Source: Nemopilema nomurai
Lineage: Eukaryota; Cnidaria; Scyphozoa; Rhizostomeae; Rhizostomatidae
NCBI GenBank assembly: GCA_003864495.1
Contig: ML133471.1
Span: 1,956,001-2,020,000 of the forward strand
Direction: 5' to 3'
DNA length: 64,000 nucleotides
Positions 1 to 9,990 of the stretch are shown piece by piece. Below the pieces are notes generated by a model. It worked only from the letters and a program-made list of their open reading frames with translations. It made no database searches and had not been told where the DNA came from. The first letter of the stretch is position 1. Each line of letters opens with the position of its first letter. The translations under genes were made by a program, and so were the position numbers.

Positions 1-16
1 AAGTTCGTTATTGTTT

Positions 17-337
17 TTAAAATCGTAAACAATAGGGCGTTTGTAATAAACCCCCTTTATGGAGTGAGAGTTCATATTTTCCTTTGTTGAAAACATTTCC
101 ATCTAGTTGCAGGTGCTCTACATAAATATTCATCGCACTTTTATTTTCTAGTAGAGCGTTGTAACTAGTCATAGGTACAGCAAAGTAAAATTGCTTGTAG
201 ATACTGAATGACCCATTGACCCTCCTCAGCTTTTTCAAAGTAGCTGTTGCTTCATCGCTGAATCCCTTTGATAAGTCAACTTGGACTGTGGCGACACTTT
301 CTCCTTGTCTAAGGTTCGTTTTCAATTGTTCATGCTT
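17..337 (-). CDS. Unidentified terminal-exon-like ORF
   Basis: An open frame of just over 100 codons reads leftward and ends at a TAA at 17-19. It has no ATG at its start: an in-frame TGA lies a few codons upstream of the first residues, and the first internal methionine is about halfway in. It therefore looks like the last coding exon of a gene whose other exons lie further right, or is chance. The peptide has balanced composition with no membrane segment or cysteine pattern; a recognisable stretch is AVPMTSYNALLENKSAMNIY. I do not recognise the family. No splice acceptor is clearly better than others. Confidence 0.25.
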   Translation of the reverse strand, partial: KHEQLKTNLRQGESVATVQVDLSKGFSDEATATLKKLRRVNGSFSIYKQFYFAVPMTSYNALLENKSAMNIYVEHLQLDGNVFNKGKYELSLHKGGLLQTPYCLRF

Positions 338-1975
338 TCAAAGCAATACGAGTTACGCGTTGTGCTATTTACGAAGATCGCACGAGAAGTAAGAAGAGTT
401 GCATGCATCAATAAAATGTTAATCCATCGGAAACTATATGTTAAGTCTCTCGGAAACTTTTGAAACTGTTGGCAAGACACTCATCGGGCTTTCATTTTCC
501 TTACTAGTTTTCTCCTACGAATTATTAAAAGATGTGACATTTGATAAATTCAATAAGTCTGGAAAAACACCATTTTGAACAAAGTTACTGAAAATGAGCT
601 GCATTAGCAGACTTCAGAGCCTTTTCAACACTTCCGTAAGTAAATTTCATGGTGGTTGCCTTCTAAGAACTACGTCTTTTAATTTCATTGTTAATTTAAG
701 CAAAACTGCAAATTGTATGTTAATACATACATACATATACATATTTTTTTCTACTGAACTCTCCTTCTATTATTCCAAAAATACTTTACTTTGCCCGCTT
801 TCTGCAATCCGGCAGCTCAGTAGTTGCCATTTGTATAATAATCTGTAGTGCTTATTCAATGCTTTCCTTATTTCTGTTGCAATTCAAAAAATTGAATTTT
901 CTCTTTTCTTTTTGCCTTGACAAGTTAATTCATGAGATGGTTTTAATATTTTTCGCTTGATGTAAGAAAATTTATTCATCAAAAATTGGCACTTTGAAAG
1001 CATGTTAAATTTCTAAAATTGAGTACTTTTTCTTCATCATAGATCGAAATATTTTTAAAAGGTTTAAGAGCTCTGCAGTGCTCCTTAGAAATGTAATCGA
1101 ATATGATTATCTAAGACCACAGTTGTTCAAGATTCTGAGGAATAAGTCTCTTTGTTTGAAACATCTTCAGACGTACACTGTTTGCATAACAAACGAACTG
1201 TTCCTGTTGAGCCTGTTTGTCTCTGTTATGAACATTCGATAACATACAGAAATCCGATTACAATGGGACTAAGCATTTTGTACAAATCAACAGCTGTTAT
1301 TTCTACATATTTAAATGGCGTCAGAAATTTCAGACTCTTTCCTGTTTGCATTAAAGCAGATTATATGCAGATAGTAATTTTAAAAAAGAATGCCGTGAAA
1401 TACTTCCTAATGCAGACCGACAAAAAGTATATTAAGAGTAAACTGGAACTATCCTTTTTTGAGCCAGTTAGAAATTGAGGGATCAAGCTTCGAAATGTCA
1501 GTAGTGCTTCTGAAAGCAGCAATTCCACGAACACGATGCCATGATCCATCTTCCCCATGCTACCGCATCCTTGGTTGTACTTAAAATTCTAGGTACAAAG
1601 TATTCGATGATGTCCAAATATAATTTCTAGTCCAACAATTCTAAAGCAGACTGCATTTGACCTGGGATCTGACCCTAAAGTTCGACCTATTGACCTGATC
1701 TGTTCTGGAGATTGAAATTCGTTAAAAAGGACTTCGCACTGACCCAGCTTCAAAGGCACCACAGAGTCCAGGAAAGTTGCTAAACTTCCTCCAGACAAAA
1801 AACATCCTAGAAGGCAAACCTTCCTCACAAAACAATATAAAATGGGCGTGGCTCAGGTGTGTCATAGAAGCTTCTATTGTATTTCCAGGTCCAACCTCCG
1901 GTCAGTGGCCGTGCGACCGAAATGTTTTCCCAACTCTGAGGTGCCAATAAGAAAATGTGACTCAAGCAGCCACCT
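338..1975. other. Non-coding stretch
   Basis: AT-rich sequence with only short open frames of poor composition. A small (ACAT)n-type run lies at about 721-745. I see no gene, RNA or mobile element here. It lies downstream of the potassium channel stop codon and probably includes that gene's 3' untranslated region. Confidence 0.5.
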
Positions 1976-4900
1976 TCAAACTTCAGTTTGGACTTGCTTC
2001 TTGAACTGATTCGACTTGGTCACGTCACTCTCCTGTTTGGTACCGTCATGCAATGCGCTCCTGCTAGTAATCTTGTTGTTTGCCACTTGTAATGCTATGT
2101 CAAATGTCATCGCCGTGAAGGCCAGCCCAAGTATTGAAAGCAAGCAGAGTCCTTCGCTGTACCATTTCGATGTTGATGTCGGGGCTAGGTCGCCAAACCC
2201 TATAGTAGTGAATGTGATGAATGCCCAGTAAATGCCATCGAAGTTACTCCATCCTGAGAATCGATAGCGGATGATGTTATGAACATAGGGCATGGCGGAA
2301 TTTTTATTGCCAATGCAGTGATTCCGATGAGAGCCGTCACTTAAAGTGCATATGACACGAACATTTTTATTTCACTGTCTGACTAAATCGAGTACGCTGA
2401 TTACGAAAATAACCTTTAAATTTTCGAACGACGTGTACTTTCTTAGTTACAGCTGTTTCAAAGTCGATTTTCTGCTTGAAAATCTGTCATAAGGGATTGG
2501 GTCGAGTTTGACAGGGAGTGACGTAAAGTAGTTGTGTTAGTGAAAAGTTTAGATTGCTTCCTAACAAGAAACAGTACGGCGGAATTTTACTTGCGACCAT
2601 GTAATCATGTCGGACAGTGAATGTTAGTGCTCGATGGCTTCAGTTTTCGAAGAAAGTCAAGAAGAAGAGCTTATAGGTGCTACTGGTGGGCTTTTTTGCC
2701 ATACCAGAACGAACAACTCTTTTCGTCTGGGGAAAATTCGGACGCGGAGCCAGGCGAAGCTGGCACGGCGATCGAAAGAGACCAGGCTGAAGATGAGGAT
2801 GGAATACGGCCTTCCCAACTGCCTGGTCGACGGCGAGGAATTATTCCTCTGAATGAATGGTTAGTGAGATAAATCGTCATTGAGTTTTAAAGTTAGAAAT
2901 TCCGTATTCGCTTTGTATCGTGGCTGTTTTCAGGTACTATAACCTGATAAAAGTTTTCCAAAAGAGGCCTAGCCTAGGCTGATGAGTTTTGTGGGCAAAG
3001 TTAAAATATGACTTGCCAAAACGAAAACGGCCAGGGGTTGGTTTATATTTTTTTTGTTATTAATTCTTAGATGTGTGTGTGGTAAGTGTCAAACTGGGCT
3101 TCTTGTTGGTGCAAGGGAGTACCGATGCTGCCAAGAAAGTCCATGGGAAGCTTGTTACTGCTATGTACTGCGGCGTATCGGAAGCTTGTTTTTGAGGGCA
3201 TCACGGACCGGGTGTACATTGAATCCAAAAATCACGTATTTACTGCACCCACAGCTTTCCTATCTTTTCGCCTTTTTGTAACTTGTGCGAAGTTATACCA
3301 TGCGTCGAGCTTCTGTTGGTGCAGCAGTTTTCAGAAATTGCTTGAGTAATAATAATGCAAAAAACCCCTCTGGGGGAGAACAGTTGTGCCATCACATAGT
3401 CAAACCATACAGCAGCTCAGTTCTATTCGAACGATACACAACCACTTTACGTCACAGAGGTCATTTGACCGCCTGCCCGACCGCGTTTTTCTTGTGACAC
3501 ATTTTAGCCAAAGTGGGTGTCAGAAAACCCCGATTTTCGAGAAAAGTACGTCTAAATTGAAAAAATCGAAGTTCACCATCGTTTCCAGCGATGTTTATTT
3601 GATAGTTTAAATGAATAAGAATTTTCATGTCATATGCACTTTAACGATACTGGTTAATAAGCAGAATCTACTTGATATCCTCTCAAAGCAAACGCTAGAG
3701 AAAGGACAACAAAAGGGAAACCTTTGGTAGGATGCGATGTACGTAGATTGCACCAAAACTTTTACTGACGATGATTTTGCGTAATTGGGAAGCTAGACTG
3801 TCTTTTCTTCTAGGGGTTATCGAGCCTGCGTATGTACATGCAAAATGTAAGTGGGCGCTGATTGGTCACAAGACAGCCAATCATGCGCTGTTCTCGCAAA
3901 CCTTGCATTGTTTTTTCGATCCTGCAACTGGCTATTTATTTGGTCATTTTTTTGGACATTTTTAGACATTTGCATACCCCGAGGAAGTACTTTAAAGTAT
4001 GTTAGTATGCAAAAACTTTGGTGCCGTGCTATTTCGACTTGAGCGAAGAAACAAATTCGCTGCTTAGTAACCATGAATTTGCCGTTTTATACATGCCGCA
4101 AATGACTTGTTACCTTCAATAGTTGCGACTCCAACCCCACAGACAATCACATACAAGAGGGTAAACGTTCCACTCTGGATGATGCAGAAAATGGTTGGGC
4201 GTCTCTGAATATTTTCACCCGACAGTTTGTTCTTGATGGAGTTTTTAAATGTCCCGAAAAGCTCGCAGAACAAACTGCCCATTGTTGCCAAAGTGAACAT
4301 GCACAGTGGAATCCCGATCAAGGTGAAAGCGACCACGAAGACTTTACCCCAGGCTGTCGTAGGGTAAATGTCACCATATCCTTAGGAGAAACGCAAATGA
4401 TGATAGCTCAAATGTACATCAACTATAAGTTTTATAGAACAACTGCATTAAGCTAGCCCCTTGAACTTGCCTCTATTGTAACTAGCTTAACCAACGAAAG
4501 CCCTGCGTGCTAGAGTCCCCTTTCTTTTCTCCCAATATCTTCCCACTCTTATGCTTCAAATAATCAAGGAAATAGACAGACACAAACAGGAGTTTTCTGA
4601 TAATTACAGACGTAAGTTGCAAACGCCAGTGTCTGCCAGTTCTATATTGAGCAGTTGCATCGTGAAACTTCTGCTTACAGTGAGTATCTATGGCTCGTAT
4701 TCCTAGGCAAAACTAGGGATTTTTGCTAGTTTCGAAGATCAGCAAGACGCCATCCCCGCCATCAATGTGTATATTTATATATGAACGCAAAACCTGTCGC
4801 ATTTTGACACTTTGAATCAATCAGAGTGAAAGTAAATAATTCTTCTACAGGTTTTAATTCAATGATAAATGTTTGAATTACCAACAGTAGTTGTTGCAAC

Positions 4901-5212
4901 GCCAACGAAATATCGCCATTTCAGAAATGTTTCTGTGTTGATGTGCCCCTTCCACTTATCCCTCTGCACTTCTTTATTTTGTTCTATCATCTTTGAGATA
5001 TGTTCTGTCATCACAGCTGCAGTCGTTTCATTTATAGCAAACCCAAGGGTATCATTGATTATATCTGCGACTTGTAAAGCAATGTTTCGCTGCTTGCTCT
5101 GAACCTTCGCTTCTTCATACTCAATAACCATCAACATTGCAGCGGCAACGAAGCAAGTTGCAGTGTAGAGAATAAGGCAAATTAAAGCTCTCCTTGCGTT
5201 TGTTGACAACAT
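1976..5212 (-). CDS. KCNK: Two-pore-domain potassium channel (K2P/KCNK family), 3 exons, complete
   Basis: Three minus-strand exons, 4882-5212, 4114-4380 and 1976-2253, join in frame with GT-AG introns (331+267+278 = 876 nt, 291 aa). The first exon gives an N-terminal membrane helix (residues about 8-30), an extracellular cap region with N-glycosylation motifs (NDT, NET), and the start of pore loop 1. The intron splits the selectivity filter, which reads TTVGYGD once spliced. Exon 2 continues with helix M2 (FTLIGIPLCMFTLATMG) and M3. Exon 3 starts at the WSNFDGIYW motif and carries the second filter, TTIGFGD, then M4 and a short cytoplasmic tail ending VQTEV. Two filters in one chain define K2P leak channels, which dimerise in the plasma membrane and set resting potential. 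The start ATG directly precedes M1, as is usual. I cannot assign a subfamily. The second intron hosts a plus-strand broken gene. Confidence 0.9.
2607..3350 (+). pseudogene. Broken gene with P2X7-type zinc-binding domain
   Basis: Pieces in different frames recall a multicopy cnidarian protein type: an ATG followed by SDSE, an acidic low-complexity stretch with PYQNEQLF and GENSDAEPGEA, then, after about 200 nt of intron-like sequence, CVCGKCQTG and EYRCCQE, then KLVFEGITDRV in another frame. The CxCGxC plus CC pattern matches the zinc-binding C-terminal region shared with P2X receptor 7. The reading is broken by an early TAG (2625-2627) and at least two frame changes, so no intact product is possible. 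It sits in the second intron of the potassium channel on the opposite strand. The family match is from memory of the motif only. Confidence 0.5.
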
Positions 5213-5785
5213 ACTAAAACTGTCCCGGCCCGAAGTATTTGATAACCACGTCCTTGATTATATTGCCTTGTTGATTCTACCCAAATCCTTCCTTCTTCTA
5301 GACACCAACATAGGCTTTTTGCAAGGAGCAAACGAAGAAAATCGGTCTCTTTTCAAGTTTTATCGAGTTCTTTGTATGTTCTAGCAAATAATAAGATCAA
5401 CATTGAATTTTTCTCTATAAATAATTCATACTGGCTCCTAATTGAACCAAGCTCAATATCAAATGCCCGAGTATTTTCAAACATGACAGGTTATTGCTTT
5501 TTCGCGGTATTGTCATGCAAACAATGCTAATTGTAATTGAATGCATTTCAGATTATACCTGCTACCAACTGTATCATGCGTCTCTCCTTAGGCGTATTGT
5601 TGGAGTTAATAATATTCCAAGTATAATATAAACAGGCAAAGGTACAATGATCCGGCTCTTCGTTTATTGCAAATTATCAATATTCATATCAATCTCATAT
5701 TCTTTAATTTCTAGAATTCCAGGGTTCTCATTTGATAAGCATGGCGTGGCCAAACATCGCACCACACAAGCCTGGTTTGCGCCCC

Positions 5786-5798
5786 TTTTATATTCTGG
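5786..5798 (-). promoter_or_regulatory. Candidate TATA box
   Basis: On the minus strand the sequence reads GAATATAAAAGGGGCG, a near-ideal TATA element. It lies about 570 bp upstream of the potassium channel start codon in the same orientation, so it could serve that gene if the 5' untranslated region is long or spliced. Chance occurrence is possible in this AT-rich DNA. Confidence 0.25.
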
Positions 5799-5944
5799 CA
5801 CCATGGAGACAATTATGATGGAGATAATTTACCAGAGTATACCGGAGGAGGGTTATCAGCTGTTTCGGAATGCTATACCAGCTGCTTCTGTGCAGCCTCG
5901 CTTATCATTTTCTGACTTCAATAGTGTCATGGTTTGATTCAGGA

Positions 5945-5992
5945 CGCAAAGGGGGTGGCTTAAAAGAGGGGGGGGGGGGCTTATTAGAGTGC
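5945..5992. repeat. G-run with MITE-like GGGGGCTTATT end
   Basis: A run of 12 G is followed by CTTATT. The same GGGGGCTTATT / AATAAGCCCCC signature forms inverted ends of an element at about 32160-32540, so this is probably a scrap of the same repeat family. Confidence 0.35.
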
Positions 5993-6114
5993 GAAATTCT
6001 ATTAGACTATTAGAGTAAAAAAATAATATAAAAATGTTTTCATGGAATTTTTGGATAAACTAATAACGAACAGGTATTTTCAAAAAGCGTTACTAGCAGC
6101 TTCGACAGTTTTTT

Positions 6115-6444
6115 TTAATCAACCAATTCCAATGTTCTTACCTTCATCAGAATCTTCAGAATCCATTGATAATCCTGGCACATTTTCCAGCCAAATTTCA
6201 TCCTCTGGGATTCCTTCGAAAGGATCAATATCAGTATCTCTGGAGTTGTTAGGCGCACAAGAAGATCTTTACAAGGGCCGTGATTAATACACATTAACTT
6301 GCCATCGTCACATTCAATGTCCCACTCAATGCGCATATGTAAAACTTGTTCGAATAAGTTCCCCCAGTAACACTCTCCATTGCCCAAGAACCCACCAAAA
6401 GTAAAAGCATTATCACCTCTCTCACATTTAGCTTTCTCTCGCAT
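6115..6444 (-). pseudogene. Unidentified ORF with one frame change
   Basis: From an ATG at 6444 the minus strand reads a cysteine-bearing peptide (FTFGGFLGNGECYWGNLFEQ, then EWDIECDDGKLMCINHGPC). After RLTTPE the composition in that frame becomes poor, while the next frame opens into an acidic stretch, DTDIDPFEGIPEDEIWLEN, that ends at SEDSDEG directly before a GTAAGA donor. The simplest reading is one coding region with a 1-nt frameshift near 6245, or an annotation error across a tiny insertion. I do not recognise the family; the acidic end resembles N-terminal parts of some DNA transposon proteins, but this is weak. Confidence 0.35.
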
Positions 6445-8368
6445 TACTAAACTATCACATTTGGCGTTCTTTTACATATCGGGTTAACGACTGGGAGGGG
6501 GAGGTGATTGATAGAGACAGCACAGATCTTTTTACACGCCTTGTTTTATACTCCGAAGAGGTTCACAAGTTTTGCCTTATTCAAAGCCATTTTCGAATTT
6601 GGTAGCACCAAAAAATTGTTTATATTTTGTATAATTGACAGTAGACGCTGTGGTAGCAGCCAGGAAGCCTACTCTCACTACAAACCTGTATAGCTTGTAA
6701 TTGTTTCAAGCAAGTACGCAATACTTGAATCAATTCGATATCTGTTGATGGGGTGGTAGGGGAAATCACTAGGCAACTAGCAGACTGTTTGCCAACTGAC
6801 TAATGACTAATAATTTTGTGAAACTAATGACTTACGACTAACCATGTTAGTTTTTTTGACTTATGGCTGAAGCAAATTATTTCCAGTGCCTGATATCCAA
6901 TACCTGAAGGCTCGCACTTTGGAGAAATTAACTGAGCACTACCCCGTGCTCTTTTCAATCAGAATGGTTGTGACTGGACAAAATAATCGACGTGTTGGCT
7001 ATTGGGAATATGAACGTTCACATATTACGTAATCAAATACGAGGAGATGAGGGGAGATTTACACAAACGTTTACGGTCATTTTGGCTATTTATTAAAGCT
7101 TATTAAAATAGTTGTTTAGGGAGAAGGGGATTTTTCAAATATTGCCGATTTTTGATTCCGTAATATGTGCATATTCCTTGCGTTGTCTCTCTTGAATAAC
7201 AGCCATTTTTGGGCTACCAACTATCCCTTGATAGTGAAAACTGCTCTAGGTATGATAGAGGATAATACATTCTGAACATGTTGTCCGTGGCAAGCTATTT
7301 TATTTTGCAATTCAACTAACAACTCATAGGCATCTTGCTTTATGTAAAACGTTAAAACCTGGAGTTTTGAACCAAAAAGAAAATATGACTAACTGAAGCC
7401 AAAACTCTTGACGAGACCACTTTTTAAAAAACTTTTTACAGAACTTTTTGAGGATGAGGATTGATGTCCTCATGTAAGAACCTTCTTTAAGACTTGATGG
7501 AAAGTTATACCAGCTGTTTTGAATTCACAACTAGCTATTCAAGTTTTCCAATCCTTCTTCAAATTTTTGTCCCGTAATAGAGACTTTGCCTTTTCTTAAG
7601 AAATTCTTTATCCTTTTACCATGTCTACGCATAGTTTCTTATACAGAAGGAGCCTATCAATCTGCAAAATCATCAATTTGCTCAAAACGGATGGCAGTAG
7701 GATCTCTTACAAATTTAAAATCCATTTATCCAAGATTGTTTTCAGATACCTTTCGAGCAAGTCTACGGTTTTAAGCACATGTTCAATACCTGGTCATAAT
7801 TCCGCACGCTGATGTACTGGCATCATATCTTTTGTAAATGATTTGTAACTGTAGCGTAGAGACAGGAGCAGTCATTTGACTAGCAGGTGCTGAGGCACCC
7901 CTTTACATTTTTCAAAGATATGCTGCAAAACTTTAAAAAATTTATACATTACCGTTTGATGAGAATAAAGTCATATATTTTTTGTCAAATTTCTAAAGTT
8001 TTCGAGATCTAGTTTATTCGAAAATAGGGCAGAAAAGTTGCTTTCTTTGTAAAATATTGGAAGATAGTGTCTCGCTAGCTGCAAAATGGGCTTTGGGTTT
8101 TAGTCCAACTCTCAAAATCTATCATATGATACATGAGCGCAATCATTTGATACCAACAAATTTGTAGACGTTTCAAACACTGTCAATTTGACTGAGAATC
8201 TTCTTCATGCCAATTCCAGTTGTGGATAAAAAACTTTGATTTTCGCCATGGGGCACGTTTCGACATTCTAAATAGGGTGTTTTCAAAAAAATTGCCGGGG
8301 GCAAGACCCGGAACCCCCATTTCCTGTCCCAACTAGTTCCCTCTTTCTGTTGTCCATTGCAAAGGGGT
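6445..8368. other. Non-coding stretch
   Basis: Low-complexity AT-rich sequence. Overlapping plus-strand frames at 7586-7812 have no recognisable content. No RNA gene or repeat array is visible. Confidence 0.45.
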
Positions 8369-8623
8369 TTAAGGATGAATTATGACAATGTTTGCAACAA
8401 ACTGATTATCAGCTAAGGCAAAGTTTCCCTCGCCCGTTTTACAAGCCCCAAAGTTTAGAAACTTTAGCACATATTGGCGCCCTTTTGCTTGCTTTTCCCG
8501 GTGGGTCAAATGGTAGCCAGTCCGCCACTGGCACACGCTGTCGCAACATACAGTGCATGTCCAGAGGGCTCCTTGTACTCTAAGCGTCACTGGCATTAAG
8601 AAGAAGAGAGCTCGAAGAAACAT
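8369..8623 (-). CDS. Possible small secreted cysteine-containing protein
   Basis: An 84-codon open frame starts at an ATG (8621-8623) preceded by an A-rich context and ends in TAA at 8369. Residues 1-18 (MFLRALFFLMPVTLRVQG) look like a signal peptide: a basic residue, a hydrophobic core and small residues at a plausible cleavage site. The mature part begins ALWTCTVCCDSVCQW, so four cysteines lie within ten residues and a fifth lies near the middle (FGACK). It could be a genuine short secreted peptide, the first exon of a longer gene, or a chance frame. No family is recognised. Confidence 0.3.
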   Translation of the reverse strand: MFLRALFFLMPVTLRVQGALWTCTVCCDSVCQWRTGYHLTHREKQAKGRQYVLKFLNFGACKTGEGNFALADNQFVANIVIIHP

Positions 8624-9990
8624 TGTTGTGGTTGTTGTACTTGATGCAAGTCGGAGGATCCGCAACTTTACTTTTACAAGAAGCAGACAGGAGTTGGTAT
8701 ATCTTGAATCTTAAATTTTTTCATATCTATTTTCGTTTTGCTTTTTGTTAAAGCATTTGGCAGAAGCTGACATGTATTGTGGATGGAAATGCTACGTTAG
8801 AATAAACTTATTGTTGTTGTTGGTTGTGCTTTAGGCCTTTCAAGAAAGATAGCACGGGCTGGGTTTATTGAGGTAGCTCCAACCAATACATTTTGGCAAA
8901 AACTTGAATTAGTGAAAGGCTGCATGATTTAATCTCGCCATTTGCTTAACGTGGCTAGAATAGAACGGTTAAGTATACACAGCTCTTTAAAGTGTTCATG
9001 GGATTCTCTAGTCCTATAGGTAAACATTTTGTAAAATTCGAGATGATTTCAATGGTGTGAATATGAAGACCAGTATGAGTATAGCGACCCATCTTATGAA
9101 CATCTTATAGCCACCCTACAAAAATGCAAATTATTAGGAGTTGTTCAAATGTTAGATGGGTACACTTAAATTGGAATGTCTCTTTGACTAACATTTATTG
9201 AAGCTAAATTGGCTATGCTTCCCTAAACAGCTTTCTTTAATAGGCTGCCAATCCACTCTTGGCATTATTACTTTAAGATAGAAACTTCATGAATCCTTGG
9301 TTTTAAAATAATAATTAGAAAGGAAGAACTTGCCAGCAAACTATTATATCAATTACATTTTTCTGTTTTATGACAGACTGTCTGTTGTCGAAATGCAAAG
9401 GCTAATGATTGACATGCCATCTGACAATTGATACCCAGTAAGTCTCTATATTTCAGTCTTCCTAAAGCATTGAAGTTTTAAAACATAGTAAACCTAAAGT
9501 AAAGAAGCTAAACATTCTAAAGACAAAGCTCTTCTACTATAGACATTAAAGAAAGTCTTCATTGTTCCAAAATGTTTCTTTTCCTTGTTCTTTTGTAATA
9601 CTCTTAAATCATATTGCTGTGGTAGGTTCTGGAAAATCCCAGAGCTCATATTATAGTTACACTTACTTTAGGCAGCCACAAATGAGAATTATTAAGAAAG
9701 TCTAATAGAGTCACTTTTCGTAAGATTTGATTGTCAATTTTTGTTTCTTTAGAAGGTTGTTTTACATATTTTCATCAATGTACATTACAAATTCAACAAT
9801 ATAGTGTTTTATGATGGTTTAAATTTTCTTAACAGATTTTCACACAGTTAATGCAGATAAGAAAAAGGCCAAATATGCAGTCAGATGGGAGAAAATTTGA
9901 TCTCAGGGCAAGTAAAACACCCAGGTTTATTCAAATTGCCTTAAAATTATTTCAAATGAAATTGCCATAAACTTGAAATTTTTTTTCTAG
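8624..9990. other. Region expected to hold 5' exons of the USP gene; none identified
   Basis: The first USP exon I can place (9991) has no start codon and needs an upstream exon ending on a codon boundary. I searched this stretch for the family's ZnF-UBP motif (CPHL, paired cysteines, WCYAC) and found none. A splice-flanked block at 9836-9911 is open but in an incompatible phase. Confidence 0.4.

Larger units (their letters stand above)
5213..6114. other. Upstream region of the potassium channel gene
   Basis: No supported gene. A plus-strand open frame (5647-5937) is not convincing. The stretch holds a candidate minus-strand TATA element and a run of 12 G embedded in GGGGGCTTATT, listed separately. 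Confidence 0.4.

Noticed and set aside
5647..5937. Plus-strand 96-codon ORF
   Set aside because: No start context, no recognisable motif, and it overlaps the likely upstream region of the potassium channel gene.
9836..9911. Additional USP exon upstream of 9991
   Set aside because: It is flanked by AG and GT, but the frame needed to join the next exon contains a stop; its open frame has the wrong phase.
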